Shown piece by piece: positions 47,014 through 55,866 of a stretch of 64,000 bases of DNA (positions within the stretch are counted from its first letter, which is position 1; the number at the start of each line of letters is the position of its first letter). A program made the translations under genes and the position numbers. The notes beneath the pieces are model-generated. The model did no database searches and was not told the origin of the DNA. It was given only the letters and a program-made list of their open reading frames with translations. The DNA comes from JANQIO01 sp036351375. Lineage in GTDB: Bacteria > Pseudomonadota > Gammaproteobacteria > Pseudomonadales > Halieaceae. The DNA is taken from assembly GCA_036351375.1 (NCBI GenBank), contig JAZBOY010000186.1, forward strand, positions 62,001 to 126,000. Direction: 5' to 3'.

Positions 47014-47033
47014 ATTCCTGCTTGCGCAGGAAT
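47014..47033. repeat. short dyad of the dispersed GGATTCC-type repeat class
   Basis: ATTCCTGC-TTGC-GCAGGAAT forms an 8-bp hairpin within TGGATTCCTGCTTGCGCAGGAATGACG. To my recollection this resembles a short palindromic element scattered through many proteobacterial genomes (GGATTCCCGCCTGCGCGGGAATGAC). It sits between the terminator and the pntB stop. I see one copy in this window. Confidence 0.6.
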
Positions 47034-47043
47034 GACGTGGGAT

Positions 47044-48396
47044 CTAGCCGAACTCTTTCACCAGCCCGCCAATAGACTCCTTCGCATCCCCAAACAACAT
47101 CCGTGTGTTGTCCTTGAAGAACAGCGGGTTGTCGATGCCGGCGAAGCCGGAGGCCATGGAGCGCTTGAGTACGAACACGGTACGCGCCAGGTCGACGTTG
47201 ATCACCGGCATGCCGTAGATGGGACTGGATTCCACTTCTCTTGCAGCCGGGTTTACCACGTCATTGGCGCCGATCACGATGGCCACGTCCACCGTTTCCA
47301 TGCGCGGGTTGATCTCGTCCATCTCCAGCAGCAGGTCGTAGGGCACGTCGGCCTCAGCCAGCAGCACGTTCATGTGGCCGGGCATGCGGCCCGCCACCGG
47401 GTGAATGCCGTAGACTACTTCGCAACCGTTCTTTTCGAGCTCGAGCTGCAGCTCCTTCACCACGTGCTGGGCCTGGGCCACGGCCATGCCGTATCCGGGG
47501 ATAACGGCAACGGTCGTTGCCGCTTCCAGCACATAGTAGGCGTCTTCGACCGTGATCGGCTTGACCTCGCCTTCGATTTTCTCGGCCGCGCCGCCGGCGG
47601 AACCAAAGCCTGAGAACAGCACGTTGGAGAGCGAACGGTTCATGGCCTTACACATGATCTGGGTAAGGATGATGCCGCTGGCGCCCACCAGGGAGCCGGC
47701 CACGATCAGGATGTTGTTGTTGATCGCGAAGCCCGCCGCACAGGCTGCCAGGCCTGAGTAGGAGTTCAGCAGGGAGATCACCACCGGCATGTCTGCGCCG
47801 CCGATGGGGATGACCGCCATCACGCCGAACAGCAGGGCCAGGCCCACCACCACATAAAGGTAGGTCGGGTCGGTCGGATTCTGCACGAACATGAAGGCAC
47901 TGCCGATCACGCCCAGCACAATCAGGCTGTTGACAATCTGCTGGCCGGCGAACATCACCGGCTTGCCGTCGATCACTTCACTGAGCTTGCCGTAGGCAAT
48001 CAGCGAGCCGGTGAAGGTCAGGCCACCAATCAGGATGGAGAGCACGATGGTGATCATGGTGAAGGTGGTGGCCGTGGGGCTCAGGGCCGCCCAGCCCACC
48101 AGCAGTGAAGCCATGCCGCCGAAGCCGTTGAACAGGGCTACCATCTCGGGCATGGAAGTCATCTTCACCAGGCGAGCGGCCGCGGCGCCCACAACGCCAC
48201 CGGCAGCCATACCCATGGCGATCCACTGGTACTCGACAATGCCCTGGTCGAGCAGTGCCACTACCACGGCAATCAACATGCCGATGGAAGACACCATGTT
48301 GCCGCGCCGTGCCGTGGCGGGAGAGCCCAGCATCTTCAGGCCGAAAATAAACAGACCCGCAGATGCCACGTAGGCGAACTGAATCAGCGTATCCAT
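47044..48396 (-). CDS. pntB: NAD(P) transhydrogenase subunit beta
   Basis: Membrane and NADP(H)-binding subunit of the proton-translocating transhydrogenase. It is 450 aa: about eight membrane helices in 1-240, then the domain III Rossmann fold with VIPGYGMAVAQAQH, GIHPVAGRMPGHMNVLLAEA, VIGANDVVNPAA and GMPVINVD. It follows the alpha-2 subunit by two bases. Confidence 0.97.
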   Translation of the reverse strand: MDTLIQFAYVASAGLFIFGLKMLGSPATARRGNMVSSIGMLIAVVVALLDQGIVEYQWIAMGMAAGGVVGAAAARLVKMTSMPEMVALFNGFGGMASLLVGWAALSPTATTFTMITIVLSILIGGLTFTGSLIAYGKLSEVIDGKPVMFAGQQIVNSLIVLGVIGSAFMFVQNPTDPTYLYVVVGLALLFGVMAVIPIGGADMPVVISLLNSYSGLAACAAGFAINNNILIVAGSLVGASGIILTQIMCKAMNRSLSNVLFSGFGSAGGAAEKIEGEVKPITVEDAYYVLEAATTVAVIPGYGMAVAQAQHVVKELQLELEKNGCEVVYGIHPVAGRMPGHMNVLLAEADVPYDLLLEMDEINPRMETVDVAIVIGANDVVNPAAREVESSPIYGMPVINVDLARTVFVLKRSMASGFAGIDNPLFFKDNTRMLFGDAKESIGGLVKEFG

Positions 48397-48398
48397 GA

Positions 48399-48686
48399 TC
48401 AGCCCTCCTTCTTCTTGAACATGGCAAGCATGCGGTCGGTCACCAGGTAGCCGCCCACCACGTTGATGGAGGCCAGCGCCACGGCGCCTGCGCCCAGCCA
48501 GTTGGCCAGGTCCTGGTTGCCGGTACCCGCCAGGCCCACGGCACCCACCAGGGTGATACCGGAGATCGCGTTGGCGCCCGACATCAGAGGAGTGTGCAGG
48601 GTGGCCGGTACTTTATTGATCAGTTCGAAGCCCAGGAAGATGGACAGCATGAGGATGAACGTAAGGAATACTTCAGCCGGTACCAT
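48399..48686 (-). CDS. pntAB: NAD(P) transhydrogenase subunit alpha-2 (membrane part)
   Basis: 95 aa from the ATG at 48686, whose first base lies next to the pntAA stop; the open frame extends to 48737 within pntAA. Three membrane helices are visible (AEVFLTFILMLSIFLGFELI, TLVGAVGLAG, GAGAVALASINVVGGYLV). The PntA chain is split in two genes here, unlike the single pntA of E. coli. Confidence 0.94.
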   Translation of the reverse strand: MVPAEVFLTFILMLSIFLGFELINKVPATLHTPLMSGANAISGITLVGAVGLAGTGNQDLANWLGAGAVALASINVVGGYLVTDRMLAMFKKKEG

Positions 48687-48687
48687 G

Positions 48688-49830
48688 TTATGAGCCTCCT
48701 TCCAGGATGTTCTTGATGGTGTCGTTGGTGATCTCACCGCCGTGGGTGATCACACAGCCCTGCAGGATGTCGTCTTCGAAATCCACCTGGAAGGCCTTGG
48801 CCTCTTCATCCCAGTTGTCGTCTACCAGGTTGAACATGTTGGAGGCATACATCTGGCTGGCGTCGCGGGCCACGAAGTTGGCCCAGTTGCCGTCGCCGAT
48901 GACGGTGACGCCGTTGATGTTCACAGTCTGGCCGGGCTCGGAGCCCTCCACATTGCCACCGGTCTCGGCGGCCATATCCACGACCACGGAGCCGGGGCGC
49001 ATGCCCTCTACCACGTCGCGGGTGACCAGCACCGGCGGCTTGCGGCCGAATACCTGGGCCGTGGTAATCAGCACGTCAGATTCGGCAATCACCTCAGCCT
49101 GGGCCTGGCGCTGCTTTTCGATCTGTTCGGGCGTCAGCTCCTTGGCGTAGCCGTCCTTGGTCTGGCCGGTTTCACCGAGGTCGATCTCGAGGAACTTGGC
49201 GCCCAGTGATTCCACCTGCTCTTTCACCACGCCGCGGGTATCGAATGCCGTCACCCGGGCGCCCATGCGCTTGGCGGTGGCGATGGCCTGCAGGCCCGCC
49301 ACGCCGGCGCCGATGATGAACACCTTGGCAGGCTTCAATGTTCCGGCGGGAGTCATCATCATCGGGAAGATGCCGGGCAGGCGGGTGGCCGCCAGCAGCA
49401 CCATCACGTAGCCAGCCAGGCTGGCCTGGGAGCTGAGCGCGTCCATTTTCTGCGAGCGGGTAGAGCGCGGGATCATCTCCATGGAGATGGCGGTGACACC
49501 CGCCGACTGGAAGGCCCGCACCAGCTCGTGTTCGTTGAAGGGGTCAAGGAAGCTCACATGGATGCAGCCCTGCTTGAGCTGGCTGACTTCCTCTATTGCC
49601 GGCTTGCGAATGCGCAGCACCATGTCGGCGCCGCCCAGCAGGCCGGCGCGGTCATTACTGGTCTGGCAACCGGCGTCGGTATATTCACTGTCCTGGAAGC
49701 CTGCCCCCAGGCCCATTCCGCTTTCGATCGTGACTTCTGCCCCCATCCGCACGAGCTTCTTTGCCACGTCGGGGATGATGGGAACCCGGTTTTCGCCCGG
49801 GTGCGTCTCTTTCGGGATCGCTATGCGCAT
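48688..49830 (-). CDS. pntAA: NAD(P) transhydrogenase subunit alpha-1 (NAD-binding part)
   Basis: 380 aa soluble domain I of the transhydrogenase. IPKETHPGENRVPIIPDVAKKL at the start is the alanine dehydrogenase/PNT N-terminal signature. The NAD-binding motif is VFIIGAGVAGLQAIATAKRMGA, and the family loop RTRSQKMDALSSQ appears here as PRSTRSQKMDALSSQ. First gene of pntAA-pntAB-pntB. Confidence 0.97.
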   Translation of the reverse strand: MRIAIPKETHPGENRVPIIPDVAKKLVRMGAEVTIESGMGLGAGFQDSEYTDAGCQTSNDRAGLLGGADMVLRIRKPAIEEVSQLKQGCIHVSFLDPFNEHELVRAFQSAGVTAISMEMIPRSTRSQKMDALSSQASLAGYVMVLLAATRLPGIFPMMMTPAGTLKPAKVFIIGAGVAGLQAIATAKRMGARVTAFDTRGVVKEQVESLGAKFLEIDLGETGQTKDGYAKELTPEQIEKQRQAQAEVIAESDVLITTAQVFGRKPPVLVTRDVVEGMRPGSVVVDMAAETGGNVEGSEPGQTVNINGVTVIGDGNWANFVARDASQMYASNMFNLVDDNWDEEAKAFQVDFEDDILQGCVITHGGEITNDTIKNILEGGS

Positions 49831-49887
49831 AGATTTACCCGTTCCCTGTTCTGTTATTGGTATACCGCGTCCTGAAGAAGGACCGTG

Positions 49888-49915
49888 ACTTTAGCACAGC
49901 TGAACAAAAGCCCAA
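49888..49915 (-). promoter_or_regulatory. candidate promoter of the pnt operon
   Basis: On the minus strand an extended -10 TGC-TAAAGT (TAAAGT at 49893-49888) is preceded by TTGGGC 16 bases upstream (49915-49910). The start point would be about 49881, giving a 50-base leader. Confidence 0.35.
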
Positions 49916-50045
49916 CAAATACCCACCATCGGGCTGCTAAATGTCCAGGCGGCGCGTCGTAGCCAACTCGCCGACTGAACCAATGCATACGCAGCTGATG
50001 CGATTCTGTCTTACTTTCCTGAGCTGAGTAGGCAAAAATAATCCC

Positions 50046-50525
50046 ATGTTTACGACTCTTGCACTTACCTTGTCGCTGGTCGCCCTGTGCGTCGCTGTGC
50101 ACTACGAGTTGCTGTACCGCCTGGGTACAGTGGTGAAGTCCTTCGGCTTCGGGCCCCGCCAGGAGGTGGTGTTCGGGGTAATGTTGGCTCTGGCCGCTCA
50201 CACTATTGAGATCTACATTTTCGGAGCTGGCTATTACTACGTGCTATACACCCCAGACCTGGGCAGCTTCCTGGGGGATGCAAAGATCGAAGACTTCTTC
50301 GACTGTGTCTACCTCTCCTTTGTTACTTACAGCACACTGGGCTTTGGCGATATCGTGCCCGACGGGTGGGTACGCTTCATGGTAGGCATGGAGGCAGTCA
50401 CCGGGCTGGTGCTGATTGCATGGACCGCGTCATTCCTGTATTTCAAAATGCAAACCGGCTGGGGCCACAGTCGTGACACCAGCAGGACATCAGTGAATGA
50501 GGGAAGATCGAGCAGGCGACGTTAG
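50046..50525 (+). CDS. small potassium channel (single pore, no RCK domain)
   Basis: 159 aa. Hydrophobic segments at about 1-22, 38-63 and 108-133, with a pore loop between the last two. The selectivity filter reads TYSTLGFGD in SFVTYSTLGFGDIVPDGW, the K+ form being T-x-G-[YF]-G-D. The C-terminus is short and basic, with no nucleotide or Ca2+ regulatory domain. Stands alone between the pnt and chrR genes. Confidence 0.85.
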   Translation: MFTTLALTLSLVALCVAVHYELLYRLGTVVKSFGFGPRQEVVFGVMLALAAHTIEIYIFGAGYYYVLYTPDLGSFLGDAKIEDFFDCVYLSFVTYSTLGFGDIVPDGWVRFMVGMEAVTGLVLIAWTASFLYFKMQTGWGHSRDTSRTSVNEGRSSRRR

Positions 50526-50556
50526 CGTACAAACACGTCGCTCGTAACGATCTGAG

Positions 50557-51207
50557 TCAGCTGGCCTGCAGCTGCAGGAACGGGTTCAGCAGCCGGTAGT
50601 TCCAGGGCTTGAAACGAATCGGCGCATCCAGCACCCCAATGCAAATGCAATCCGCAGTCCTGGAGGCTGTCGGAGTGTGCACATCCTCGGCATCACGCAT
50701 CAGGAAGTCGCCCTGCTGGTATACGCCCTCTTCGTCCGAGAAGCTGCCTTCCAACACCAGCGTCAGCTCATTGCCCTTGTGGGAATGGCAGGGAATGCTG
50801 CCACCCGCCTTGATGTGGTACAGAGCGAACTCGTTGTCCGGGTCACCAGTGCGCAGGCGGGCGATTTGCAGGGCCTTGTTGATGCGGCTCCACCTCAGAT
50901 CCTGGTAGTCACCGGCCATCAGGCGCTGTACCAGTACCGGGCTTTCGTCTTCCTTGGCGCGAGACGCGTAGGTCAGAGGCACATCGTCATCGAGATGGGC
51001 CAGAACGCCATCCAGCAGTGCTTCGTCTACGTCCGCAGGCTGCAATGTGTCAAACATCTGGGCGCCCATGTCCTGCAGGGCGTTCACCTGGCGCCTGCAG
51101 CGCTCGCAGAAGTGCAGGTGAACCGATACACAGGCCGATTGGGCCAGGGGCAGACTGCCAGAAGCAAACTCGTTCAGCAGTCGTGTGTCGGGGTGATGAG
51201 TAACCAT
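50557..51207 (-). CDS. chrR: ChrR-type zinc anti-sigma factor
   Basis: 216 aa. The N-terminal zinc anti-sigma domain has His30, Cys34 and Cys37 (HLHFCERC) plus His4/His5, the ligand set of Rhodobacter ChrR. The C-terminal cupin (about 105-205) has IPCHSHKGNELTLVLEG and DFLMRDAEDVHTP. In Rhodobacter ChrR holds its ECF sigma until singlet oxygen is formed. It follows the sigma gene by 42 bases. Confidence 0.93.
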   Translation of the reverse strand: MVTHHPDTRLLNEFASGSLPLAQSACVSVHLHFCERCRRQVNALQDMGAQMFDTLQPADVDEALLDGVLAHLDDDVPLTYASRAKEDESPVLVQRLMAGDYQDLRWSRINKALQIARLRTGDPDNEFALYHIKAGGSIPCHSHKGNELTLVLEGSFSDEEGVYQQGDFLMRDAEDVHTPTASRTADCICIGVLDAPIRFKPWNYRLLNPFLQLQAS

Positions 51208-51249
51208 GATCTTATCGCTCTATTCTTCGTGCGGTGATCTTCTGCGAGA

Positions 51250-51885
51250 TCAGCGCTGTTCCGTCATTACTTGTAGTTTCTGCATGGCCAGACGCACGCG
51301 CGACTTGACCGTACCCAGCGGCAGTTCAAGGTCTTCCGCTACCTCGGAGTGGGACTTCCCCTCCATATATACCTTGGCAAGAATCTGGGCCTGCTCCTGG
51401 GGCAGCTGGGTCAGCATTTCCTTGACTCGCACCGCGTTGCGGCGCTGCTGCACCGCCACGAAGGGCTCTTCCTCTTCCTGCTCTACCCAGATGTCTTCAG
51501 CCGCCAGCGGCGTATCGAACTTCTGCAGGCGACGGTACATATCAGTCCTGCAGTTTCGGGCGATGGTGTAAATCCAGGTGCTGGCGGCTGCCTTGCGAGG
51601 GTTATAACCGTCTGCTTTCTGCCACACCTTCAACATTACTTCCTGAACGAGCTCATCGGCGTGCGATGCGGCCAGCGGGGAGCCTGACATGGCGAATGCC
51701 TTGACCAGGGGGGCAAAGTGCTTGAACAGTCGGGCAAAGGCGGCGCGATCGCGCTCCTTGGCTATCACCTGCAGGCACTGGCTCCATTCGTCGTCGCGCT
51801 TACCGTCTGCGTTGACCTTAATATTGGGCTGTGAACTAGCCTGTGCTTGCATCTCGGGATCATCCTCTGGCGGTAATTCGCTCAT
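51250..51885 (-). CDS. rpoE: ECF RNA polymerase sigma factor (RpoE, ChrR-controlled)
   Basis: 211 aa with a charged N-terminal extension. Region 2: AFAMSGSPLAASHADELVQEVMLKVWQKADGY and STWIYTIARNCRTDMYRR. Region 4: LTQLPQEQAQILAKVYMEGKSHSEVAEDLELPLGTVKSRV. AAGGAG lies eight bases before the ATG at 51885. Pairing with ChrR marks it as the singlet-oxygen-type ECF group. It likely drives its own promoter and the divergent operon. Confidence 0.95.
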   Translation of the reverse strand: MSELPPEDDPEMQAQASSQPNIKVNADGKRDDEWSQCLQVIAKERDRAAFARLFKHFAPLVKAFAMSGSPLAASHADELVQEVMLKVWQKADGYNPRKAAASTWIYTIARNCRTDMYRRLQKFDTPLAAEDIWVEQEEEEPFVAVQQRRNAVRVKEMLTQLPQEQAQILAKVYMEGKSHSEVAEDLELPLGTVKSRVRLAMQKLQVMTEQR

Positions 51886-51904
51886 ATGAGCTACTCCTTG
51901 GAGA

Positions 51905-51934
51905 TCTTTACGCGAAGGTACCGCCCGCGGATCA
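51905..51934 (-). promoter_or_regulatory. autoregulatory ECF promoter of rpoE-chrR
   Basis: Minus strand: TGATCC (51934-51929), 18 bases, TAAAGA (51910-51905). The form TGATCC-N18-TAAGA is, to my recollection, that of Rhodobacter RpoE/ChrR promoters. The start point would be about 51899, at the Shine-Dalgarno AAGGAG itself, so the leader is very short. Confidence 0.7.
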
Positions 51935-51979
51935 CCGAAAATATGTGGGATTACATGAGTTTAGACCATAGCCGATCAA

Positions 51980-52009
51980 TGATCCGCTAAATCCAGGGCG
52001 GCGTAAACA
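51980..52009 (+). promoter_or_regulatory. ECF promoter of the divergent stress operon
   Basis: Plus strand: TGATCC (51980-51985), 18 bases, TAAACA (52004-52009). Same -35, same spacing and almost the same -10 as the promoter on the other strand of this gap. The start would be about 52016, 28 bases before the first ATG. Confidence 0.68.
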
Positions 52010-52043
52010 TCCGCATCAAAACCTGGACGGATCGCCCCCCGAA

Positions 52044-53324
52044 ATGAAGATCGCGATTGTCGGCAGCGGCATCTCTGGCCTGGCCTGCGCCTACTACCTG
52101 CAGCGCCAGCACGAAGTGCATATTTTCGAGCAAAATCAACGCATTGGCGGCCACACGGCCACCGTGAATGTGCGCGTGGGCGGGCGTCAGTACGCCATAG
52201 ATACAGGCTTTATTGTCTACAACGACTGGACCTATCCCAACTTCATCGCCCTGCTCGACGAGCTGGGAGTGGAGAACCAGCCCACCTCAATGAGCTTCAG
52301 CGTCAGCGACCGCCAGACCGGCCTGGAATGGGCAGGCTCCGGGCTCAATGCACTGTTCGCGCAGCGCCGTAACCTGTTTTCGCCGCGGTTCATTGGCATG
52401 GTGCGCGACATCCTGCGCTTTAATAAAGAAGCGGTGGCCGACCTCGAGGCGGGCCGCATCGACGGCACTATCACGTTGGGCGACTACCTGCGCCGCAAGC
52501 GCTACGGCAAGGCCTTCATCGAGCAGTACCTGGTGCCCATGGGCTCTGCCATCTGGTCAGCGGATATCGATGTGATGGACGGGTTCCCGCTGCAGTTCTT
52601 CGTGCGCTTTTTCAAAAACCACGGTTTGCTGAGCATCAAGAACCGACCCCAGTGGCGGGTCATCAAGGGCGGCTCGCGGCAATACCTGGGCCCGCTCACC
52701 GAAGGCTTCAAGGACAAGATCAGTACCGGCAACCCGGTGACTGCGGTCAGCCGCCAGGCCGACGGCGTCACCCTGTGCCTGGCCGACGGTAGCCAGCAGC
52801 GATTCGACCAGGTGGTGCTGGCCTGCCACTCTGACCAGGCCCTGGCCCTGTTGCAGGACCCCAGCGCCACCGAGCGGCAGATACTGGGCGCCATGCGCTA
52901 CCAGGACAACGACGTGGTGCTGCACACCGATACCCGGCTGTTGCCGGCGGATCGCAAAACCTGGTCGGCCTGGAACTACCTGCTCACCGGTGAGTCACAG
53001 CGTGCAGTGCTGACCTACAACATGAACATCCTGCAGGGTATCAAGTCGCCGGAGACATTCTGCGTCACCCTCAACCACACCGACGCGATCAACCCTCACA
53101 AGATCCTCGGCCGCTTCAACTATGCCCACCCGGTGTTCAGCCTGCAGCAGGTGCGAGCCCAGGAGCGCTGGAGCGAGATCAACACCGACCGCACCTGGTA
53201 TTGCGGCGCCTACTGGCATAACGGTTTCCACGAGGACGGCGTGCGCAGCGCCAAGCGAGTTGCCGAATCCATCAACGGCCAGACGTCATCGGCCAATGCC
53301 GGCACCATGGTGAGCGCCGCGTGA
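52044..53324 (+). CDS. FAD-dependent oxidoreductase (amine-oxidase fold)
   Basis: 426 aa. N-terminal dinucleotide motif VGSGISGLACAYYL followed by IGGHTATV, typical of flavin amine oxidase/desaturase-like proteins. C-terminal GAYWHNGFHEDGVRSAKRVAE is the FAD-closing motif. In ChrR/sigma-E regulons such a gene accompanies DUF1365 and a cyclopropane synthase-like gene, and the substrate is thought to be a membrane fatty acid (inference). First gene of a five-gene operon; its TGA overlaps the next GTG. Confidence 0.9.
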   Translation: MKIAIVGSGISGLACAYYLQRQHEVHIFEQNQRIGGHTATVNVRVGGRQYAIDTGFIVYNDWTYPNFIALLDELGVENQPTSMSFSVSDRQTGLEWAGSGLNALFAQRRNLFSPRFIGMVRDILRFNKEAVADLEAGRIDGTITLGDYLRRKRYGKAFIEQYLVPMGSAIWSADIDVMDGFPLQFFVRFFKNHGLLSIKNRPQWRVIKGGSRQYLGPLTEGFKDKISTGNPVTAVSRQADGVTLCLADGSQQRFDQVVLACHSDQALALLQDPSATERQILGAMRYQDNDVVLHTDTRLLPADRKTWSAWNYLLTGESQRAVLTYNMNILQGIKSPETFCVTLNHTDAINPHKILGRFNYAHPVFSLQQVRAQERWSEINTDRTWYCGAYWHNGFHEDGVRSAKRVAESINGQTSSANAGTMVSAA

Positions 53325-54085
53325 CCAGCGCCATCTACGAGGGCTGGGTCAGGCATCGACGCACCACGCCGAAGGCCCACGATTTTACCTACCAGGTGTT
53401 CATGCCCTACCTGCGGCTGGACGAGCTGCCGGAACTGCTCGACCAGAGCTGGCTGTGGTCGGCGCGCCGTCCGGCGTTGGCACGTTTCAAGCGCGAGGAC
53501 TTTCTCGGCGACCCGGCACTGTCCCTGGACGAGGCGGTGCGCCAGCGGGTCGAGGAAGAAACCGGGCAACGCCCGACAGGCCCCATCTACATGTTGGCCA
53601 ACCTGCGCTACTTCGGCTTCCTGATCAATCCGATTGCCTGCTACTACTGCATGGACGAGAGCGGTGAGCAACTCCAGTACCTGGTAGCGGAAGTGACCAA
53701 TACCCCCTGGAACGAGCGCCACAGCTACGTGTTGACTGCCGAGGCAGGCGAGGACTGGCTGCGCACCCGCTTTGCCAAGACCTTTCACGTGTCACCGTTC
53801 CATCCCATGGATATGGAATACCAGTGGCACAGCAATACCCCGGGCCAGCGCCTCTGCCTGCACCTGGCCAACAGCCAGGCCGGCGAGCGCGTCTTCGATG
53901 CCACCATGTCATTGAAGCGACACCCGCTGACCGCCGGCACGTTGCGCCGCTTCCTGCTGCGCTACCCGGTAATGACCGCCAAGGTTGCCGGCGGCATCTA
54001 TTGGGAGGCCCTGCGCATCTGGCTCAAGGGCAACCCCTACTTCCCCCATCCTTCTTCGACGACAGCGAGACTAAGCAATGAGTGA
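53321..54085 (+). CDS. DUF1365-family protein
   Basis: 254 aa. Recognised by the start IYEGWVRHRRTTPKAHDFTYQVFMPYLRLDEL, NLRYFGFLINPIACYYCMDESG and FHVSPFHPMDMEYQW. No enzymatic motif is established for the family; genes of this type regularly sit beside the FAD oxidoreductase and Cfa-like genes. The GTG at 53321 overlaps the previous stop (GTGA). Confidence 0.9.
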   Translation: MTSAIYEGWVRHRRTTPKAHDFTYQVFMPYLRLDELPELLDQSWLWSARRPALARFKREDFLGDPALSLDEAVRQRVEEETGQRPTGPIYMLANLRYFGFLINPIACYYCMDESGEQLQYLVAEVTNTPWNERHSYVLTAEAGEDWLRTRFAKTFHVSPFHPMDMEYQWHSNTPGQRLCLHLANSQAGERVFDATMSLKRHPLTAGTLRRFLLRYPVMTAKVAGGIYWEALRIWLKGNPYFPHPSSTTARLSNE

Positions 54086-55334
54086 CGCCAGCGTACGCGC
54101 GATTCGTTTGCCCGAGGTGCGCACCAGCCACCCGGGCAACAGCATGGCCAGGAAAGCCATGGAACGCCTGCTGAACAGCCTGCAGATCGGCTCCATCACC
54201 ATCCACGAGAACGGCAAGCAACGCAGCTACGGGTCGCCCTGCCGCGCCGATGAGCCCCATGCCGAGGTGCATGTGCACAGCCAGGACGTGTACCGCAAGG
54301 TGCTGATGGCCGGAGCGCTGGGCAGCGGTGAATCATATATGCAGGGCGACTGGTCCTCACCCAACCTGACTGAAGTCATCCGCCTGTTTACCGCCAACCT
54401 GGCCGTGCTGCACTCCATGAACGCCAACGGCTCCTGGCTGCGCCGGGCAGGCCTGGCGATTGCCCACTACCTGAACAGCAACACGCTGACCGGCTCGCGC
54501 CGCAATATCTCTGCCCACTACGACCTGGGCAACGATTTCTTCGAGCTGTTCCTGGACCGCAGCATGATGTATTCCTCCGCCGTTTACCCGCGCGCCGAGG
54601 CTGACCTCGAAGAAGCCGCGGAGCACAAGCTGGACCTGCTGTGCCGGCAGCTCGAACTGAGCGCCGACGATCACCTGCTGGAAATCGGCACCGGATGGGG
54701 CGGCCTGGCGGTGCATGCGGCCAAGCTTTACGGCTGTCGTGTCACCACGACCACGATTTCCCGCGAGCAGTACGAGCGCGCCTGCCAGCGCGTGCGCGAC
54801 GAGGGCCTCGAAGACCGCGTCACTCTGCTACTGAAGGACTACCGCGAGCTGGAAGGCCAGTACGACAAGCTGGTGTCGGTGGAGATGATCGAAGCCGTCG
54901 GCCACCAGTTCTACAGCAACTATTTCGAGAAATGCTCAAGCCTGCTGAAGCCGAAGGGCCTGATGGCCATCCAGGCCATCACCATGGTGGACCAGCGCTA
55001 CGAGCAGGCCCGTGATTCCGTGGACTTCATCAAGCGCTACATCTTCCCCGGCGGCTGCCTGCCCTCGGTAGAGGTGATCAGCAAGCACCTGCGGGAAGAC
55101 ACCGATATGCAGATGGTGCACCTGCGCGACATTACCGAGCACTACGCCGACACGCTGCGGGACTGGCGCGTGCGCTTCTTTGATCGCATCGAGGATGTGC
55201 GGCGCATGGGTTTCGACGAAACCTTTATTCGCATGTGGGAGTTCTACCTGTGCTACTGCGAAGGCGGTTTCCGCGAGCGGGTCATCGGCACGGTGCAACT
55301 GACCTTTGCCAAACCGGGTTACCGCTTTGCCTGA
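54078..55334 (+). CDS. cyclopropane-fatty-acid synthase-like methyltransferase
   Basis: 418 aa SAM-dependent enzyme acting on unsaturated acyl chains of membrane lipids. N-terminal lipid-binding part with HVHSQDVYRKVLMAGALGSGESYMQGDW. Then SAHYDLGNDFFELFLD, the SAM motif LLEIGTGWGGLAVHAA, VSVEMIEAVGHQF and the C-terminal FYLCYCEGGFRERVIG. It may make cyclopropane or methylated/furan fatty acids; the sequence alone does not decide. The ATG lies eight bases inside the DUF1365 gene end. Confidence 0.92.
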   Translation: MSDASVRAIRLPEVRTSHPGNSMARKAMERLLNSLQIGSITIHENGKQRSYGSPCRADEPHAEVHVHSQDVYRKVLMAGALGSGESYMQGDWSSPNLTEVIRLFTANLAVLHSMNANGSWLRRAGLAIAHYLNSNTLTGSRRNISAHYDLGNDFFELFLDRSMMYSSAVYPRAEADLEEAAEHKLDLLCRQLELSADDHLLEIGTGWGGLAVHAAKLYGCRVTTTTISREQYERACQRVRDEGLEDRVTLLLKDYRELEGQYDKLVSVEMIEAVGHQFYSNYFEKCSSLLKPKGLMAIQAITMVDQRYEQARDSVDFIKRYIFPGGCLPSVEVISKHLREDTDMQMVHLRDITEHYADTLRDWRVRFFDRIEDVRRMGFDETFIRMWEFYLCYCEGGFRERVIGTVQLTFAKPGYRFA

Positions 55335-55866
55335 AGACACGCTGCTGCAAAAGGCCGGCAACGGCCTGCTGTTCAACCTGAGCTGGCTGGCCATTGTGAC
55401 CAGCCAGTCGCTGTTGATCGCGCCGCTGGTGGTGGCAGCACATGTCACCATTCACCAGCTGTGGATCGGCCGCGGCGTGCGTGAACTGCAGTTTATTGCC
55501 GGCTGCGCCCTGTTCGGCCTGTTGCTGGACCAGCTGCTGTTCGCCCTAGGCGTGTTTACCCTGGATGGACAGAAGTCGCTGGCACCCCTGTGGCTGACCT
55601 GCCTGTGGCCGGTGCTGGCTACCACCTTCGACCACGCCTTCGTTTCCCTGCAGCGCCAGCTGACCCTGGCAGGGATTCTCGGCGGCATCGGCGGCATCAT
55701 GAGCTACTACGCCGGCACCTCCATGAGCGCAGTCGAGTTTGCCGACCCGGTCTACGGCCCGGCGATTATCGGCGCCCTGTGGGCAGCACTGTTTCCCGCC
55801 ATGGCGGCAATTGCACACCTGTGGTTTCGGGAGGAGGACAACGGTGGCGAAGCGCATCTGGCTTAG
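55327..55866 (+). CDS. DUF2878-family membrane protein
   Basis: About 179 aa from the TTG at 55327; a TTG at 55306 is also possible. Five hydrophobic segments. Family-like features: LLFNLSWLAIV near the start, LLLDQLLFALGVF and APLWLTCLWPVLATTFDH. Function unknown; it is a regular member of this ChrR/sigma-E gene set. Overlaps the Cfa-like gene by eight bases and the next gene by 23. Confidence 0.82.
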   Translation: MPEDTLLQKAGNGLLFNLSWLAIVTSQSLLIAPLVVAAHVTIHQLWIGRGVRELQFIAGCALFGLLLDQLLFALGVFTLDGQKSLAPLWLTCLWPVLATTFDHAFVSLQRQLTLAGILGGIGGIMSYYAGTSMSAVEFADPVYGPAIIGALWAALFPAMAAIAHLWFREEDNGGEAHLA

